53,348 nucleotides of DNA from an uncultured Acidobacteriota bacterium (lineage in GTDB: Bacteria > Acidobacteriota > Vicinamibacteria > Vicinamibacterales > UBA2999): assembly GCA_902826515.1 (NCBI GenBank), contig CADEFD010000008.1, positions 1 through 53,348 on the forward strand. The letters are read 5' to 3'. Shown here piece by piece: positions 43,263 to 52,965 of this stretch. Positions within the stretch are counted from its first letter, which is position 1; each line of letters opens with the position of its first letter. Under the pieces are notes generated by a model. It was not told the origin of the DNA. It made no database searches and saw only the letters and a program-made list of their open reading frames with translations. A program made the position numbers and the translations under genes.

Positions 43263-46247
43263 ATGCGGCATATCTCATCTCGTTCCCTCACGACGGCGGT
43301 TGCGGCCGCTGCGCTCGCGCTGGCGCTCGGCGCCGGCCTTTCGGCCCGCCAGGCCGCCCCGTCGCGGCAGGCTCCGGCGGCGCAGAAGATCGACACCGAG
43401 TACACCGCGAAGATTCGCGAGGCGCTGCAGGATGCGCGCATCACGACCGAACTCGTGGACCATCTGCCGGCATCAGACACCGTGCCCTCGCCGCTGAAGT
43501 TCCTCGGCCGCTACGTGGGCCAGCCGGGCGAGCTCACCTACGCGAAGGACATCCATCGCTACTACGAGCAGCTCGCGAAGGTGTCGCCGCGGGCGCGCTT
43601 CTGGAAGATCGGGACGAGCGAGGAAGGGCGCGACATGGTGGCGCTCGCCATTGCGGACGAAGCCACTATCAAGAACCTCGAGACGTATCGCGACCGGCTG
43701 GCTGCCCTGACCGACCCGCGCCGCACCAGCGACGACCAGGCGCAGGCGCTCCTCAAGGCCGCCAAGCCGATCTACTACATCACGAGCGGCATCCACTCGC
43801 CCGAGAACGGCGGCCCCGAGATGCTCATCGAGCTCGCCTATCGCCTGATTGTCGAAGAGACGCCGTTCATCCAGTCCATCCGCAACAACGTCATCACCAT
43901 CATCACGCCGGTCATCGAGGTGGACGGCCGCGAGAAGCAGGTGGACACCTACTACTTCAACAAGACGCGCGCGCAGGGGGATGCCCGCCTGCCGCTGATG
44001 TACTGGGGCAAGTACGTGCAGCACGACAACAACCGCGACGGCATGGGCCAGTTCCTGGAACTGACGAAGGCCGTGACGCGGATGCAGCTGCAGTGGAAGC
44101 CGACCATCATGCACGACCTCCACGAGGCGCAGACGTATCTCTACTCCTCGACCGGCACGGGGCCCTACAACGACGCCCTCGACCCCATCACCATCAGCGA
44201 GTGGTGGCTGCTGGCCCAGCACGACGTGATGGAGATGACCAAACGCGGCGTGCCCGGCGTGTTCACCTACGGGTTCTACGACGGCTGGGTGCCGAACTAC
44301 ATGTTCTTCATCGCCCACTCGCACAACGCGATTGGCCGCTTCTACGAGGTGCAGAGCTACGGGCCCGACAACTACGTGGCGCGCGCCGGCGCCACCACGA
44401 CCAGCAAGGAGTGGTTCCGGCCGAACCCGCCGCTGCCGGAGATCAAGTGGGGGCCGCGCAACAACACCAACATCCAGCAGTCGGCGCTGCTCTTCTCGCT
44501 GCATCACGTCGCCACCAACCGCGGCCTGTACCTCGAGAACTACTGGATGAAGAACAAACGGGCCGTGGCGGAGGGCACGAACGGCCCGATTCACGCCTGG
44601 CACATCCCGGCGGCCCAGCGCCGCAAAGCCGACACCGCCGATGCCGTGAACGAGCTGCTGCGGCAGGGCCTCGAGATCCATCGCGTCACCACGCCCTTCA
44701 CGGCCGGCGGGCGCAGCGTGGCGGCCGGCGACTACATCGTGCGCGGCGATCAACCGTACCGCACGCTCGCCGAGATGTACTTCGCCGTGCAGAACTACGC
44801 GCCGCAGAACCCGCGGCCGTACGACGACACCGGCTGGACATTCCAGTACATGCGCGACATCACCATCAACGAGGTGAAGGACGCGGCGGTGCTCACGCAG
44901 GCGATGGCGCCCGTGGCGGGTCCGGTGACGGCGTCGGGCGGCATCACCGCCTCGACCGCGCAAGGGGCTGCCGGCGGGCCGGTGACGCTCGTCGTCGAGC
45001 ACACGGCCGACAACGCGCTCGTGACCTTCCGCTTCCGGAACGCGGCGGTGAAGATGCTGGCCGCCGAAGAAGACTTCACGCTCGGCGGGAAGACGTTCCG
45101 CGCCGGCGCGCTCATCGTGCCGAATGCCGACCGCGCGGCGCTCGAGCCGATGCTGACGCAGCTGGGCCTCTCGGCGTGGGCGGTGCCGCAGGCGCCGGTC
45201 GTGCGCACCCACGACGTGGACGTGCCGCGTATCGGCTACGTGCACAGCTGGACGCGCACGCAGGACGAGGGCTGGGTGCGGGCCGCGCTCGACACCTACG
45301 GGGTGCCCTACACCTACTTCGCCGATCAGAAGCTGAAGGAGGGCAACCTGCGCGCGAAGTACGACGTGCTCATCTTCCCGCACGTCGGCGGCACGGCCGC
45401 CGCGCAGGTGAACGGCATGGCGATGACGGGCGCGGCGCCGCTGCCCTACCGCAAGACCGACACGACGCCGAATCTCGGCTACGTGGACACGAGCGACGAC
45501 ATCCGAGGCGGCATGGGGATCGAGGGCCTGTTGAACCTGGTGACGTTCGTGCGCGAGGGCGGCACGCTCATCACGGAAGGTTCGACCGCGACCATCCTGC
45601 CGCAGTACGGGATCACGCCGGGCGTCACCGTGGAAAGCCCGGCGCAGCTCTTCGTGCGCGGCTCAATCGTGCGCGGCAAGCTCGCCGACATGACGAGTCC
45701 GCTCGTCTACGGCTACGACGCCGGCGACCTGCCGGTGTATTTCAACCAGGATCCAGTGCTGGCGCTGACCGCGCCCGGCGGCGGCTTCGGCGGTTTTGGC
45801 GGCGGCGGCGGACCGGCCAATGCCGGACTGGGGCAGAACATCACGCCCAACGCGCAGCCGCTGCGCATCCAGCCGCTCGATGGCGCGGCGGAGCGTGAGA
45901 CGGCCAGCACCGCGCCGCCGGCCGGCGAGATGGCGCAGTTCCGCGCCCGCGCCGCCCAGGCAGGCATCACCTTCGACGACAGCCGCCCGCGCGCCGTCAT
46001 CACGTTCTCGCAGAACCCCGGCGACCTGCTGCTCTCGGGCACGCTGGCGGGCGCGCAGGGGCTCACGGGGAAAGCGGCGCTCGTGGACGTGCCCCTCGGC
46101 AAGGGGCACGTCGTGATGTTCGCGCTGCGGCCCTTCTGGCGCTGGCAGACGCAGGGCACCTACAGCCTCGGCTTCAACGCGCTGATGCACTGGAACGATC
46201 TGGATGCCGGGCGCGCCGGCGCGACTGGCGCGCCGACGGCCCGGTGA
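43263..46247 (+). CDS. Second large secreted M14 family metallocarboxypeptidase-like protein
   Basis: A 994-residue exported protein (signal about 1-29, ending LSARQ). The M14 domain carries HSPE (H178, E181) and MHDLHEAQ (H287 as third ligand), with the HDNNRD segment at 254 that is shared with the protein at 28865 (HDDNRD). The C-terminal ~400 residues include a class I amidotransferase-like domain (KYDVLIFPHVGG), a glycine-rich loop (GFGGFGGGGG) and a final beta-rich part. GGGAGG precedes the ATG at 43263 by 9 nt. Two related genes in one window suggest duplication; their substrate ranges may differ. Confidence 0.88.
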   Translation: MRHISSRSLTTAVAAAALALALGAGLSARQAAPSRQAPAAQKIDTEYTAKIREALQDARITTELVDHLPASDTVPSPLKFLGRYVGQPGELTYAKDIHRYYEQLAKVSPRARFWKIGTSEEGRDMVALAIADEATIKNLETYRDRLAALTDPRRTSDDQAQALLKAAKPIYYITSGIHSPENGGPEMLIELAYRLIVEETPFIQSIRNNVITIITPVIEVDGREKQVDTYYFNKTRAQGDARLPLMYWGKYVQHDNNRDGMGQFLELTKAVTRMQLQWKPTIMHDLHEAQTYLYSSTGTGPYNDALDPITISEWWLLAQHDVMEMTKRGVPGVFTYGFYDGWVPNYMFFIAHSHNAIGRFYEVQSYGPDNYVARAGATTTSKEWFRPNPPLPEIKWGPRNNTNIQQSALLFSLHHVATNRGLYLENYWMKNKRAVAEGTNGPIHAWHIPAAQRRKADTADAVNELLRQGLEIHRVTTPFTAGGRSVAAGDYIVRGDQPYRTLAEMYFAVQNYAPQNPRPYDDTGWTFQYMRDITINEVKDAAVLTQAMAPVAGPVTASGGITASTAQGAAGGPVTLVVEHTADNALVTFRFRNAAVKMLAAEEDFTLGGKTFRAGALIVPNADRAALEPMLTQLGLSAWAVPQAPVVRTHDVDVPRIGYVHSWTRTQDEGWVRAALDTYGVPYTYFADQKLKEGNLRAKYDVLIFPHVGGTAAAQVNGMAMTGAAPLPYRKTDTTPNLGYVDTSDDIRGGMGIEGLLNLVTFVREGGTLITEGSTATILPQYGITPGVTVESPAQLFVRGSIVRGKLADMTSPLVYGYDAGDLPVYFNQDPVLALTAPGGGFGGFGGGGGPANAGLGQNITPNAQPLRIQPLDGAAERETASTAPPAGEMAQFRARAAQAGITFDDSRPRAVITFSQNPGDLLLSGTLAGAQGLTGKAALVDVPLGKGHVVMFALRPFWRWQTQGTYSLGFNALMHWNDLDAGRAGATGAPTAR

Positions 46248-46251
46248 GGCG

Positions 46252-46740
46252 CTAGCTGGGGATGCGGGCGAGGTCGGCCTTGGCTTCCGCGCGGGCGCGG
46301 GTCACCTCGGCCGCTTCGTCCAGTTCCGGCCGCGACTCGCGAATCGCGCGGCCGAGCGACATGCGCTCGGTGAGCACGCGGTGTTTGAGCAGCACGAACG
46401 GGATTTCGGTGTTGCGGGCCGCGTAGGCCACCGTCATAAGCTGGCGGGCGTTGTGGAACCCGTCGGCCGCCAGTCTCGCATCCGCGCCGTCGTTGAGCAG
46501 CCGCTTCACGTGTTGCCGAACCGGCGGCGCCGAGGCCGGCAGCACACGTTCGAGGCGCGGAGCCGCGACCGGCGCGGCGGGAGTGGCGGCGGGGGCTGTC
46601 GCCGCGGACGCGTCGGACGAGACGCGCGTCATCGGCGCCGGATCCACCGCGCGCGTCGCGGTGATCTGCGGACCGATCGTGAGGCCGAGCGCAAACGCGC
46701 CGACCATGCCGAGAATGACCGTCGATGTTCTCGCGAACAT
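46252..46740 (-). CDS. Secreted or membrane-anchored protein of unknown function
   Basis: A 162-residue protein. An N-terminal hydrophobic helix (about 8-25, VILGMVGAFALGLTIGP) serves as signal or anchor. A long alanine/proline-rich linker leads to a helical domain (VRQHVKRLLNDGADARLAAD, ARQLMTVAYAARNTEIPFVL, RAIRESRPELDEAAEVTRAR). GGAGGTGA lies 5 nt before the ATG at 46740, one of the strongest ribosome sites in the window. It is convergent with the M14 gene at a distance of 4 nt. The function is unknown. Confidence 0.65.
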   Translation of the reverse strand: MFARTSTVILGMVGAFALGLTIGPQITATRAVDPAPMTRVSSDASAATAPAATPAAPVAAPRLERVLPASAPPVRQHVKRLLNDGADARLAADGFHNARQLMTVAYAARNTEIPFVLLKHRVLTERMSLGRAIRESRPELDEAAEVTRARAEAKADLARIPS

Positions 46741-46910
46741 GTGTGTCACCTCCTGAACTCCACTCAGTGCAAGATGCGTGACAGCCGTGAAACGGCCGGA
46801 TTTCCGCGGGATCTCGCCGCCGTCCCGTATGGATGAGCAAGAGCTGCCGTGTAGGTTTTGCATAGCGGCGCCTCCGGTCACCCCGTTCATCCCCGCTGCA
46901 GCCGCGGTGT

Positions 46911-46916
46911 TACGCT
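46911..46916 (+). promoter_or_regulatory. Candidate leaderless -10 box (TACGCT) for the epimerase gene
   Basis: TACGCT ends 7 nt before the ATG at 46924. No Shine-Dalgarno is present. Confidence 0.4.
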
Positions 46917-46923
46917 CCTCGCC

Positions 46924-48059
46924 ATGCGCACCCGACGGCAAGTGCTTCGCGCCGGCGCGGCCGCAATCGCGGCCGGCCTGCTGCCCGCCCGTGGCGCCGC
47001 GGCGCAGGCTCCGGCGCCGAAACGGATCCTCTTCCTCGGCGGCACCGGCTTCGTGGGCCCGCACCTCGTGCACGCCGCCGTCGCCCGCGGCCACCGCGTG
47101 TCGATGCTCAACCGCGGGCGCCGGGCGCCGAATCAGCACGCCGGCGACTTCGAGAAGGTCGAGGCGCTGCGGGGCGATCGCTCGCAGCCGGATGCCTACG
47201 CCAGTCTCGCCGGCCGCACCTGGGACGTCGTCGTCGACACCGCCAACAGCGTGCCGTGGACACGCGAGGCCGTGGCCGCTCTCAAAGGTGCGGTGCAGCA
47301 GTACGTGTATGTGTCGTCCACCGGCGCCTTCGGCCGTACCGCACGGTGGAGATTCCCGAAGACGGGCCGGTCGTGCTCGACGACACGCCGCCGCGCACGC
47401 CGCCGAGCTTCGGCGTGATGAAGGCGCAGAGCGAACGCGCGGTGCGCGACGGCCTGCCGGAGCGCGCGCTCGTCATTCGGCCCGGCTACATCGTGGGGCC
47501 CGGCGACACCTCCGATCGCTTCACCTACTGGCCCGTGCGGATGGCGCGCGGCGGCGAGGTGCTCGTGCCCGGCCGCCGGGATGACCGCGTGCAGTACATC
47601 GACGTGCGCGATCTGGCGGCCTGGATGGTGCGCCTGATGGAGCAGGGCGTCCAGGGCACGTTCAACGCAGTAGGGCCGGCCGCCCCGCAGACGCTCGCAC
47701 AATTCATCGAGGGCCTCACGCCGCTCGCGCCTCCGGCCACCACCGTCACGTGGATCGACGATTACACGTTCCTGAAGGCGTATCCGCTGCGGACGCCGGC
47801 GCCCGACGACCCCGGCGGCCTCACCGAAGCGATCCCGTGGGTGATGGCCGAGGGCGACGAACTCGGCCACATGCGGATCAGCAACCGCAAGGCGCTCGCC
47901 GCCGGCCTCACGTTCCGGCCGCTCCTCGAGACCGCGCGCGACACGCTCGCCTGGCGGCAGTCGGACGCCGTACCCGAGGCCCTGCGGACGCGGCCACGGT
48001 ATGTGCTGACGGCCGAGCAGGAGCGCGCGATTCTCGCTGCCTGGTCGCGCCGCCCCTGA
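46924..48059 (+). pseudogene. NAD-dependent epimerase/dehydratase, Tat-exported, interrupted by a one-base frameshift
   Basis: Two reading frames together encode one protein. The first (from 46924) gives a Tat-type signal (RRQVLRAG) and the Rossmann start RILFLGGTGFVGPHLVHAA, continuing to YVYVSSTGAFG. The second (in frame from about 47334) continues PYRTVEIPEDGPVVLDDTPP and runs to 48059. Restoring one C in GGCCGTAC (47332-47339) gives GAFGPYRT and joins them. The result would be an atypical SDR of about 378 residues, of the isoflavone-reductase or epimerase type. Whether the deletion is real or an assembly error cannot be told from sequence. Confidence 0.8.
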
Positions 48060-48124
48060 GGCGCGCCGCGCCGCCCGAAGGGCCGCCGAGAGGCGTAAAC
48101 TGTGGTTGAGTTAGAGCCTCGACC

Positions 48125-50293
48125 GTGTCTCTCGATGCCACGCTGAATCTCCTGGGTCTGGCCCTTTCGGGCGCCCTCACCGGCATGCTGGCCGGGCTGC
48201 TCCGATGGTTCTCGCGGCCCGGCGATCTCGCGCACTACCGGCTCTGGACGGCCGCCTGGCTGGCGCAGGCCGCCTACTTCCTGATCGGCGCGACCTCCTT
48301 CGGGCTGGGGATGCTGGCGGCGCCCGGGCCGGCGCTGCGGTTCGGGCTGTCGGCCGCGACGCAGACCGCCGGCACCCTGGGCTGCGTGCTGCTCGTACTC
48401 GGCGCGGTGGCGTTCGTGCGGCGGTGGACGCCGGCGCGCGGCGTCGTCTCCGCCGTGGTCGTGGCCGCCGTCCTCGCCGGCCTCATCGTGGCCGCGGCCT
48501 CGCAGTACGGCGAGTGGCGGCTGGCGCGTCCGCTCTATCGTTCGAGCTCCGCGGCCGCCGCGTATCTCGCTTGTGCCGTGCTGCTGTGGCGCGCGCGGTC
48601 GGCGTTCGACGGCCCGGGGCGCGTGCTCACCTTCGCGCTCGCCGGCTTCGGCCTGTCGCAACTGCACCTCTGCGTCTATCTCACGCTCAGCCTGCTCGGC
48701 GTCCGGTTTCCGTACGATCTCGACGTCTTCGCCGTCCTCGACCTCTTCTGGATCGTGGCGATCGTCGCCACGATGGCCGGCATGGCGCTGGCCGATCAGC
48801 GGCAGGCGGCGTCTTCGGCGCTGCGCCGGCAGGAGGATGAGTTCCGCCGGATGATCGAGCACTCGAGCGACATCGTGGCCGTGCTGACCGACACGCACGT
48901 GCTGCGATACCTCAGCCCCTCCGCAACGCGGATCCTGGGCTGGGGGACGGAGCCCCTCGGCCACTCGGCGATGGACTACGTGCACCCGGACGATCTCGGC
49001 GCCATGCAGGCGCTCGCGCAGCGCCGTGACGTCGGCGCCACCCCCTTTGCCTTCCGGTTCCGCGGCAAGGACGGCAACTGGCGACGCCTCGAAGGGGTCG
49101 CGACGCGGGTGAAGGACGCGGCGGACGAAGAGCTGATCTACGTGAATGCGCGCGATCTGGCCGAGCGCGATCGGCTCGAAGCCACGTTGCGCGAGGCGCA
49201 GAAGCTCGAGAGCGTCGGGCGACTGGCCGGCGGCGTGGCCCACGATCTCAACAACCTGCTCACCGTCATCACCGGCACCGCGGATCTCGGCCACGCCAAT
49301 ACCGACGATCCGGCGGTGCGTCAGGCCTTCGACGACATCATCGCCGCCTCCGGCCGCGCCGCCGACCTGACGCGGGCGCTGCTGTCGTTCGCGCGACGGC
49401 AGATCGCCAGTCCGGTCGTCTTCGACATCAGCGCCGCCGTGGCCCGCGTGGGGAAGATGGCCACGCGTCTCGTGCCCGCTTCGATCGAGGTGTGCCTCGA
49501 CGTGGAAGCCGGACGCCACTTCACACGGGCCGATCCGGGTCTCGTCGAACAGGTGCTGATGAACCTGATCGTCAACGCGCGCGATGCCATCGTGGGCCAC
49601 GGCCGGATCCTGGTGCGCGTGACCCGCCTGGATCTCACGGCGCAGCCCTGGCACGACGCGCCTCCCGGACCGTACGTGGCCATCACCGTGGAAGACACGG
49701 GCGTGGGCATCCGCCCGGACGTGCGGCCGTATCTCTTCGAGCCGTTCTTCACCACGAAGGTGGCCGGCGAGGGCACCGGACTGGGCCTGGCGACGAGCTA
49801 CGGCATCGTCAGGCAGGCGGGCGGCTTCATCACCGTCGACAGCGACGTGGGGCACGGCGCGACCTTCACCGTCTACCTGCCCGAGGTGCCGGCGGCGCAG
49901 GCCTCGGCCGAGGCGCTGCCGGCGGCGGTCGCGCGGGCCGACGGCGAACTGGTGCTGGTCGTCGACGATGATCCGGGCGTGCGGCGGGTGACGGTGGCGG
50001 CCCTCGTGGCCGCCGGCTACGAGGTCATCGAGGCGCCGGACGGCGTGGAGGCGTTGCAGCAGGGCACCGCGCGGGTGCCGCGCGTGGTCGTGACCGACAT
50101 GGTGATGCCGCGTATGAGCGGCCCGGAACTCGCGCGACGTCTGCGCGCGACGGGCCTCGACATCGGCGTGCTCTTCGTGTCGGGGAATCCCGCGGAACCG
50201 GATCTGCTGCAGGCGCTGCCGGGGCGCACACATTTCCTCCAGAAGCCCTTCCGCCCCGCCGAACTGGCGCGGCACGTGGCCGCACTGCTGTGA
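48125..50293 (+). CDS. Membrane hybrid sensor histidine kinase with PAS and receiver domains
   Basis: A 722-residue two-component protein. About seven N-terminal transmembrane helices (residues ~10-222) form an input domain I cannot name. A PAS domain covers ~235-350 (EHSSDIVAVLTDTHVLRYLS). The HisKA box VAHDLNNLL has the phospho-acceptor H373. The HATPase part shows N484 (NARDA), DTGVGI (D524) and GTGLGLATSYG (G-box near 550-560). The receiver domain has phospho-acceptor D658 (VVTDMVMPR), with S686 and K707 as the conserved switch residues. It starts at GTG 48125. No separate output regulator is adjacent. Confidence 0.93.
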   Translation: MSLDATLNLLGLALSGALTGMLAGLLRWFSRPGDLAHYRLWTAAWLAQAAYFLIGATSFGLGMLAAPGPALRFGLSAATQTAGTLGCVLLVLGAVAFVRRWTPARGVVSAVVVAAVLAGLIVAAASQYGEWRLARPLYRSSSAAAAYLACAVLLWRARSAFDGPGRVLTFALAGFGLSQLHLCVYLTLSLLGVRFPYDLDVFAVLDLFWIVAIVATMAGMALADQRQAASSALRRQEDEFRRMIEHSSDIVAVLTDTHVLRYLSPSATRILGWGTEPLGHSAMDYVHPDDLGAMQALAQRRDVGATPFAFRFRGKDGNWRRLEGVATRVKDAADEELIYVNARDLAERDRLEATLREAQKLESVGRLAGGVAHDLNNLLTVITGTADLGHANTDDPAVRQAFDDIIAASGRAADLTRALLSFARRQIASPVVFDISAAVARVGKMATRLVPASIEVCLDVEAGRHFTRADPGLVEQVLMNLIVNARDAIVGHGRILVRVTRLDLTAQPWHDAPPGPYVAITVEDTGVGIRPDVRPYLFEPFFTTKVAGEGTGLGLATSYGIVRQAGGFITVDSDVGHGATFTVYLPEVPAAQASAEALPAAVARADGELVLVVDDDPGVRRVTVAALVAAGYEVIEAPDGVEALQQGTARVPRVVVTDMVMPRMSGPELARRLRATGLDIGVLFVSGNPAEPDLLQALPGRTHFLQKPFRPAELARHVAALL

Positions 50294-50444
50294 CACGGGG
50301 CGGGCGTCCACACGCGGGTGAGGGCCGTCCCGGAAACGAACAGCGGCGGCCGCCACGGCGCGGCGCCGGCGCCCGCAAGCCGCTGATCCGGCGTGAGATG
50401 GCCGCCACCCCCGGGCTGGCAGACATCCTGCAGGATGGCCGGGC

Positions 50445-52883
50445 ATGGACCGACTCCTTCAGGACCTGCGCCACGCCACGCGGGTGCTCGCGAAGACGCC
50501 CGGCTTCACGTTCATCGTCATCTTCACGCTGGCCGTCGGCATCGGCGCCAACACGGCCATGTTCAGCATCGTCAACGGCGTGCTGCTCGAAGGGCTGCCC
50601 TTTCGTGAGGCCGAGCGGATCCTCGACCTGAACGAAGTCGAACGTGAAGAGCGCAACCGCGGCGCCATCGCCCCGGCCACCTTCGCCGACTGGCAGCGGC
50701 TTGCGACCACCCTCGAGACGATGGCGGCCTACCGGCCGCGCACGTTCAACGTCGATCTCACGAACGGCGAGCCCGAGCGGCTGCCGGGCGCGATGACGTC
50801 ATCGACCTTCTTCGACGTGCTCGGCGTGGCGCCCATCCTCGGCCGGCAGTTCACCCGCGATGACGCGGCGCCGGGCCGGGGACAGAACGTCGTGCTCAGC
50901 TACGGCTTCTGGCAGCGCCGCTTCGGCGGGTCGCCCGACGCCCTCAACCAGACCGTGCGGCTGAACGGCACGCCCTACACCGTGGTGGGCGTGATGCCGG
51001 TCACGGTGAACTTCCCGCAGGGCGCCAACTTCTGGGTGCCCGCCGCCTACGACCTGCCCGCCGACGGCGTCGCCGACCCGCGCGCCGAGCGCGGGGCCCA
51101 CTACCTGCGCGCCATCGGCCGGATGAAACCCGGCCAGACGCTCGACAGCGTGAACGCCGAACTCGCCACCATCTCGGACCAGTTGAGCGCCGCGTATCCC
51201 GATGAGTCGGCGAACTTCATCGGCATCGCGCGGCCCCTGCAGGAGCAGCTCGTGGGCGCCGCGCGCACGCCGCTGCTGGTGCTGCTCGGCGCCGTCGGCT
51301 GCGTGCTTCTCATCGTGGTGGCGAACGTCGCCAACCTGCTGATGGCGCGGGCGACCGTGCGGGCGCGCGAGCTGGCCATCCGCGCTGCCGTCGGCGCCGA
51401 TCGATCGATGCTGATGCGGCAACTGCTCACCGAGAGCGTGCTGCTCGCCATGGTCGGCGGCGTGCTCGGGGTGGTCCTGGCGTTCTGGGGCGTGGACTTC
51501 ATCCTCGCGCTCGACCCGGGCGACGTGCCGCGCGTCGCGCCGATCGGCGTGAACGGCGAGGCGCTCGCGTTCGCGCTGCTGCTGTCGGTCGCGACCGGCG
51601 TGCTCTTCGGCGTCGTGCCGGCGTGGCAGGCGTCGCGGCCCGAGCTGCAGTCGGCGCTCAAGGAGTCGTCGCGCGGCACCACGGGTGACGGCCACCGGCA
51701 GTATGCGCGCGCCGGGCTGGTGCTGGCCGAGGTGTCCCTGTCGCTCGTGCTCCTCGTGGGCGCCGGCCTGCTGTTCAGAAGCCTGATGACGCTCATCGAC
51801 ATGCCGCTCGGCTTCGTCACCGACCGCGTCCTCACCATGCAGATGGCGCCCACCGGCGAAAACTACCGCTCGCCCGGACAGCTCATCACCTATTGGACGA
51901 CGGTGCTCGAACGCGCGCAGGCGGTGCCTGGCGTGGAGGCGGTCGCGCTCACGACGAGCCTGCCCATGAGCGGCGGCCGCAGCCTCATCGCCTTCAACGT
52001 CGAGGGCCGGCCGCAGGCGCCGCTCAGCCAGCAGCCGCTCGCGTTCTGGGTGGAGGTGTCACCCGGGTATTTCAGGACGCTCGGCATCCCGGTCGTGCGC
52101 GGCCGCGAATTCGAGCGCCAGGACGCGGTGGAGCAGCCCGTGTCGATTGTCGTGAACGAGGCGATGGCGCGGCGCGAGTTCCCCGACCAGGATCCGGTGG
52201 GCCGCCGCTTCTCGTTCGGCCCTGGCGCCGACGGCCAGCCGCAGTGGGTCACCATCGTGGGGGTGGTGGCGAACGTGCGCCAGTACCGCGCCGATCAGGA
52301 TCCGGTGCCGATGGCCTACGGCGTGCACACCGGCTCCGCGCGGGCGCCGCAGAACCTCGTCGTGCGCACGGCCGGTGATCCCATGACCGTCGCCGCGGCC
52401 GTGAAGGCCGCCGTGCAGGCGATCGACGCCTCGCTGCCGCTGTCGCCGCCGCGCACGCTCGGCGCCGTCATCGGCGCGTCACTGACGCAGCGGCGTTTCA
52501 ACATGACCCTGCTCGCGGTGTTCGCCGGCATCGCCCTCGTGCTGGCCATCGCCGGTATCTACGGCACCGTGTCATACGCCGTGGCGCAGCGGAACAACGA
52601 GATCGGCATCCGCGTGGCGCTCGGCGCCACCAAGGGCGAGATCCTCCGCCTCGTGCTCGCCGATGCGCTGAAGCCGGTGGCCGGCGGACTCGTCGTGGGC
52701 CTGGTCGCGGCCTTCGCCCTGACGCGCGCGCTCGAGCGGCTCGTGTTCGGCGTGAGCACGACCGATGCGCTGACGTTCGTCTCGCTGCCCGTGGTGCTCG
52801 CGCTCGTGGCGTTCCTCGCGAGTCTCGTGCCGGCGCTGCGCGCGACCCGCGTCGATCCGCTCGACGCGCTGCGCATGGACTGA
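50445..52883 (+). CDS. ADOP-type ABC transporter permease (second copy)
   Basis: An 812-residue duplicated MacB/FtsX permease. It begins MDRLLQDLRHATRVLAKTPG, then the first helix (FIVIFTLAVGIGANTAMF), a periplasmic domain, helices near 280-420 (VGCVLLIVVANVANLLMARA), a second periplasmic domain, and the C-terminal FtsX unit (NNEIGIRVALGATKGEILRL) ending RATRVDPLDALRMD. It is the same family as the gene at 20345 and has no ATPase nearby. Such orphans may use shared ATPases. The ATG at 50445 follows 151 nt without a gene. The substrate is unknown. Confidence 0.9.
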   Translation: MDRLLQDLRHATRVLAKTPGFTFIVIFTLAVGIGANTAMFSIVNGVLLEGLPFREAERILDLNEVEREERNRGAIAPATFADWQRLATTLETMAAYRPRTFNVDLTNGEPERLPGAMTSSTFFDVLGVAPILGRQFTRDDAAPGRGQNVVLSYGFWQRRFGGSPDALNQTVRLNGTPYTVVGVMPVTVNFPQGANFWVPAAYDLPADGVADPRAERGAHYLRAIGRMKPGQTLDSVNAELATISDQLSAAYPDESANFIGIARPLQEQLVGAARTPLLVLLGAVGCVLLIVVANVANLLMARATVRARELAIRAAVGADRSMLMRQLLTESVLLAMVGGVLGVVLAFWGVDFILALDPGDVPRVAPIGVNGEALAFALLLSVATGVLFGVVPAWQASRPELQSALKESSRGTTGDGHRQYARAGLVLAEVSLSLVLLVGAGLLFRSLMTLIDMPLGFVTDRVLTMQMAPTGENYRSPGQLITYWTTVLERAQAVPGVEAVALTTSLPMSGGRSLIAFNVEGRPQAPLSQQPLAFWVEVSPGYFRTLGIPVVRGREFERQDAVEQPVSIVVNEAMARREFPDQDPVGRRFSFGPGADGQPQWVTIVGVVANVRQYRADQDPVPMAYGVHTGSARAPQNLVVRTAGDPMTVAAAVKAAVQAIDASLPLSPPRTLGAVIGASLTQRRFNMTLLAVFAGIALVLAIAGIYGTVSYAVAQRNNEIGIRVALGATKGEILRLVLADALKPVAGGLVVGLVAAFALTRALERLVFGVSTTDALTFVSLPVVLALVAFLASLVPALRATRVDPLDALRMD

Positions 52884-52965
52884 GCCACGCAGCGGCGGCC
52901 GCGAGGTCTCCCGATGTCGGAACCCGCCGCTCTCTTCGTCATAGCCATCTTGCTGACGGCGCCGG

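Noticed and set aside
47332..47339. Programmed -1 frameshifting as explanation for the epimerase
   Set aside because: No slippery heptamer is present. A single missing C explains the frames more simply.
46858..47418. A stand-alone 186-residue protein
   Set aside because: It is the first part of the frameshifted epimerase; its tail after 47334 is an arginine-rich out-of-frame read. The real start is the ATG at 46924.
48112..48117. TAGAGC 7 nt before the histidine kinase GTG
   Set aside because: It does not match TANNNT (last base is C); spacing alone is not enough.
47762..50446. An 894-codon minus-strand open frame opposite the histidine kinase
   Set aside because: Same kind of shadow. The plus strand shows complete kinase and receiver motifs.
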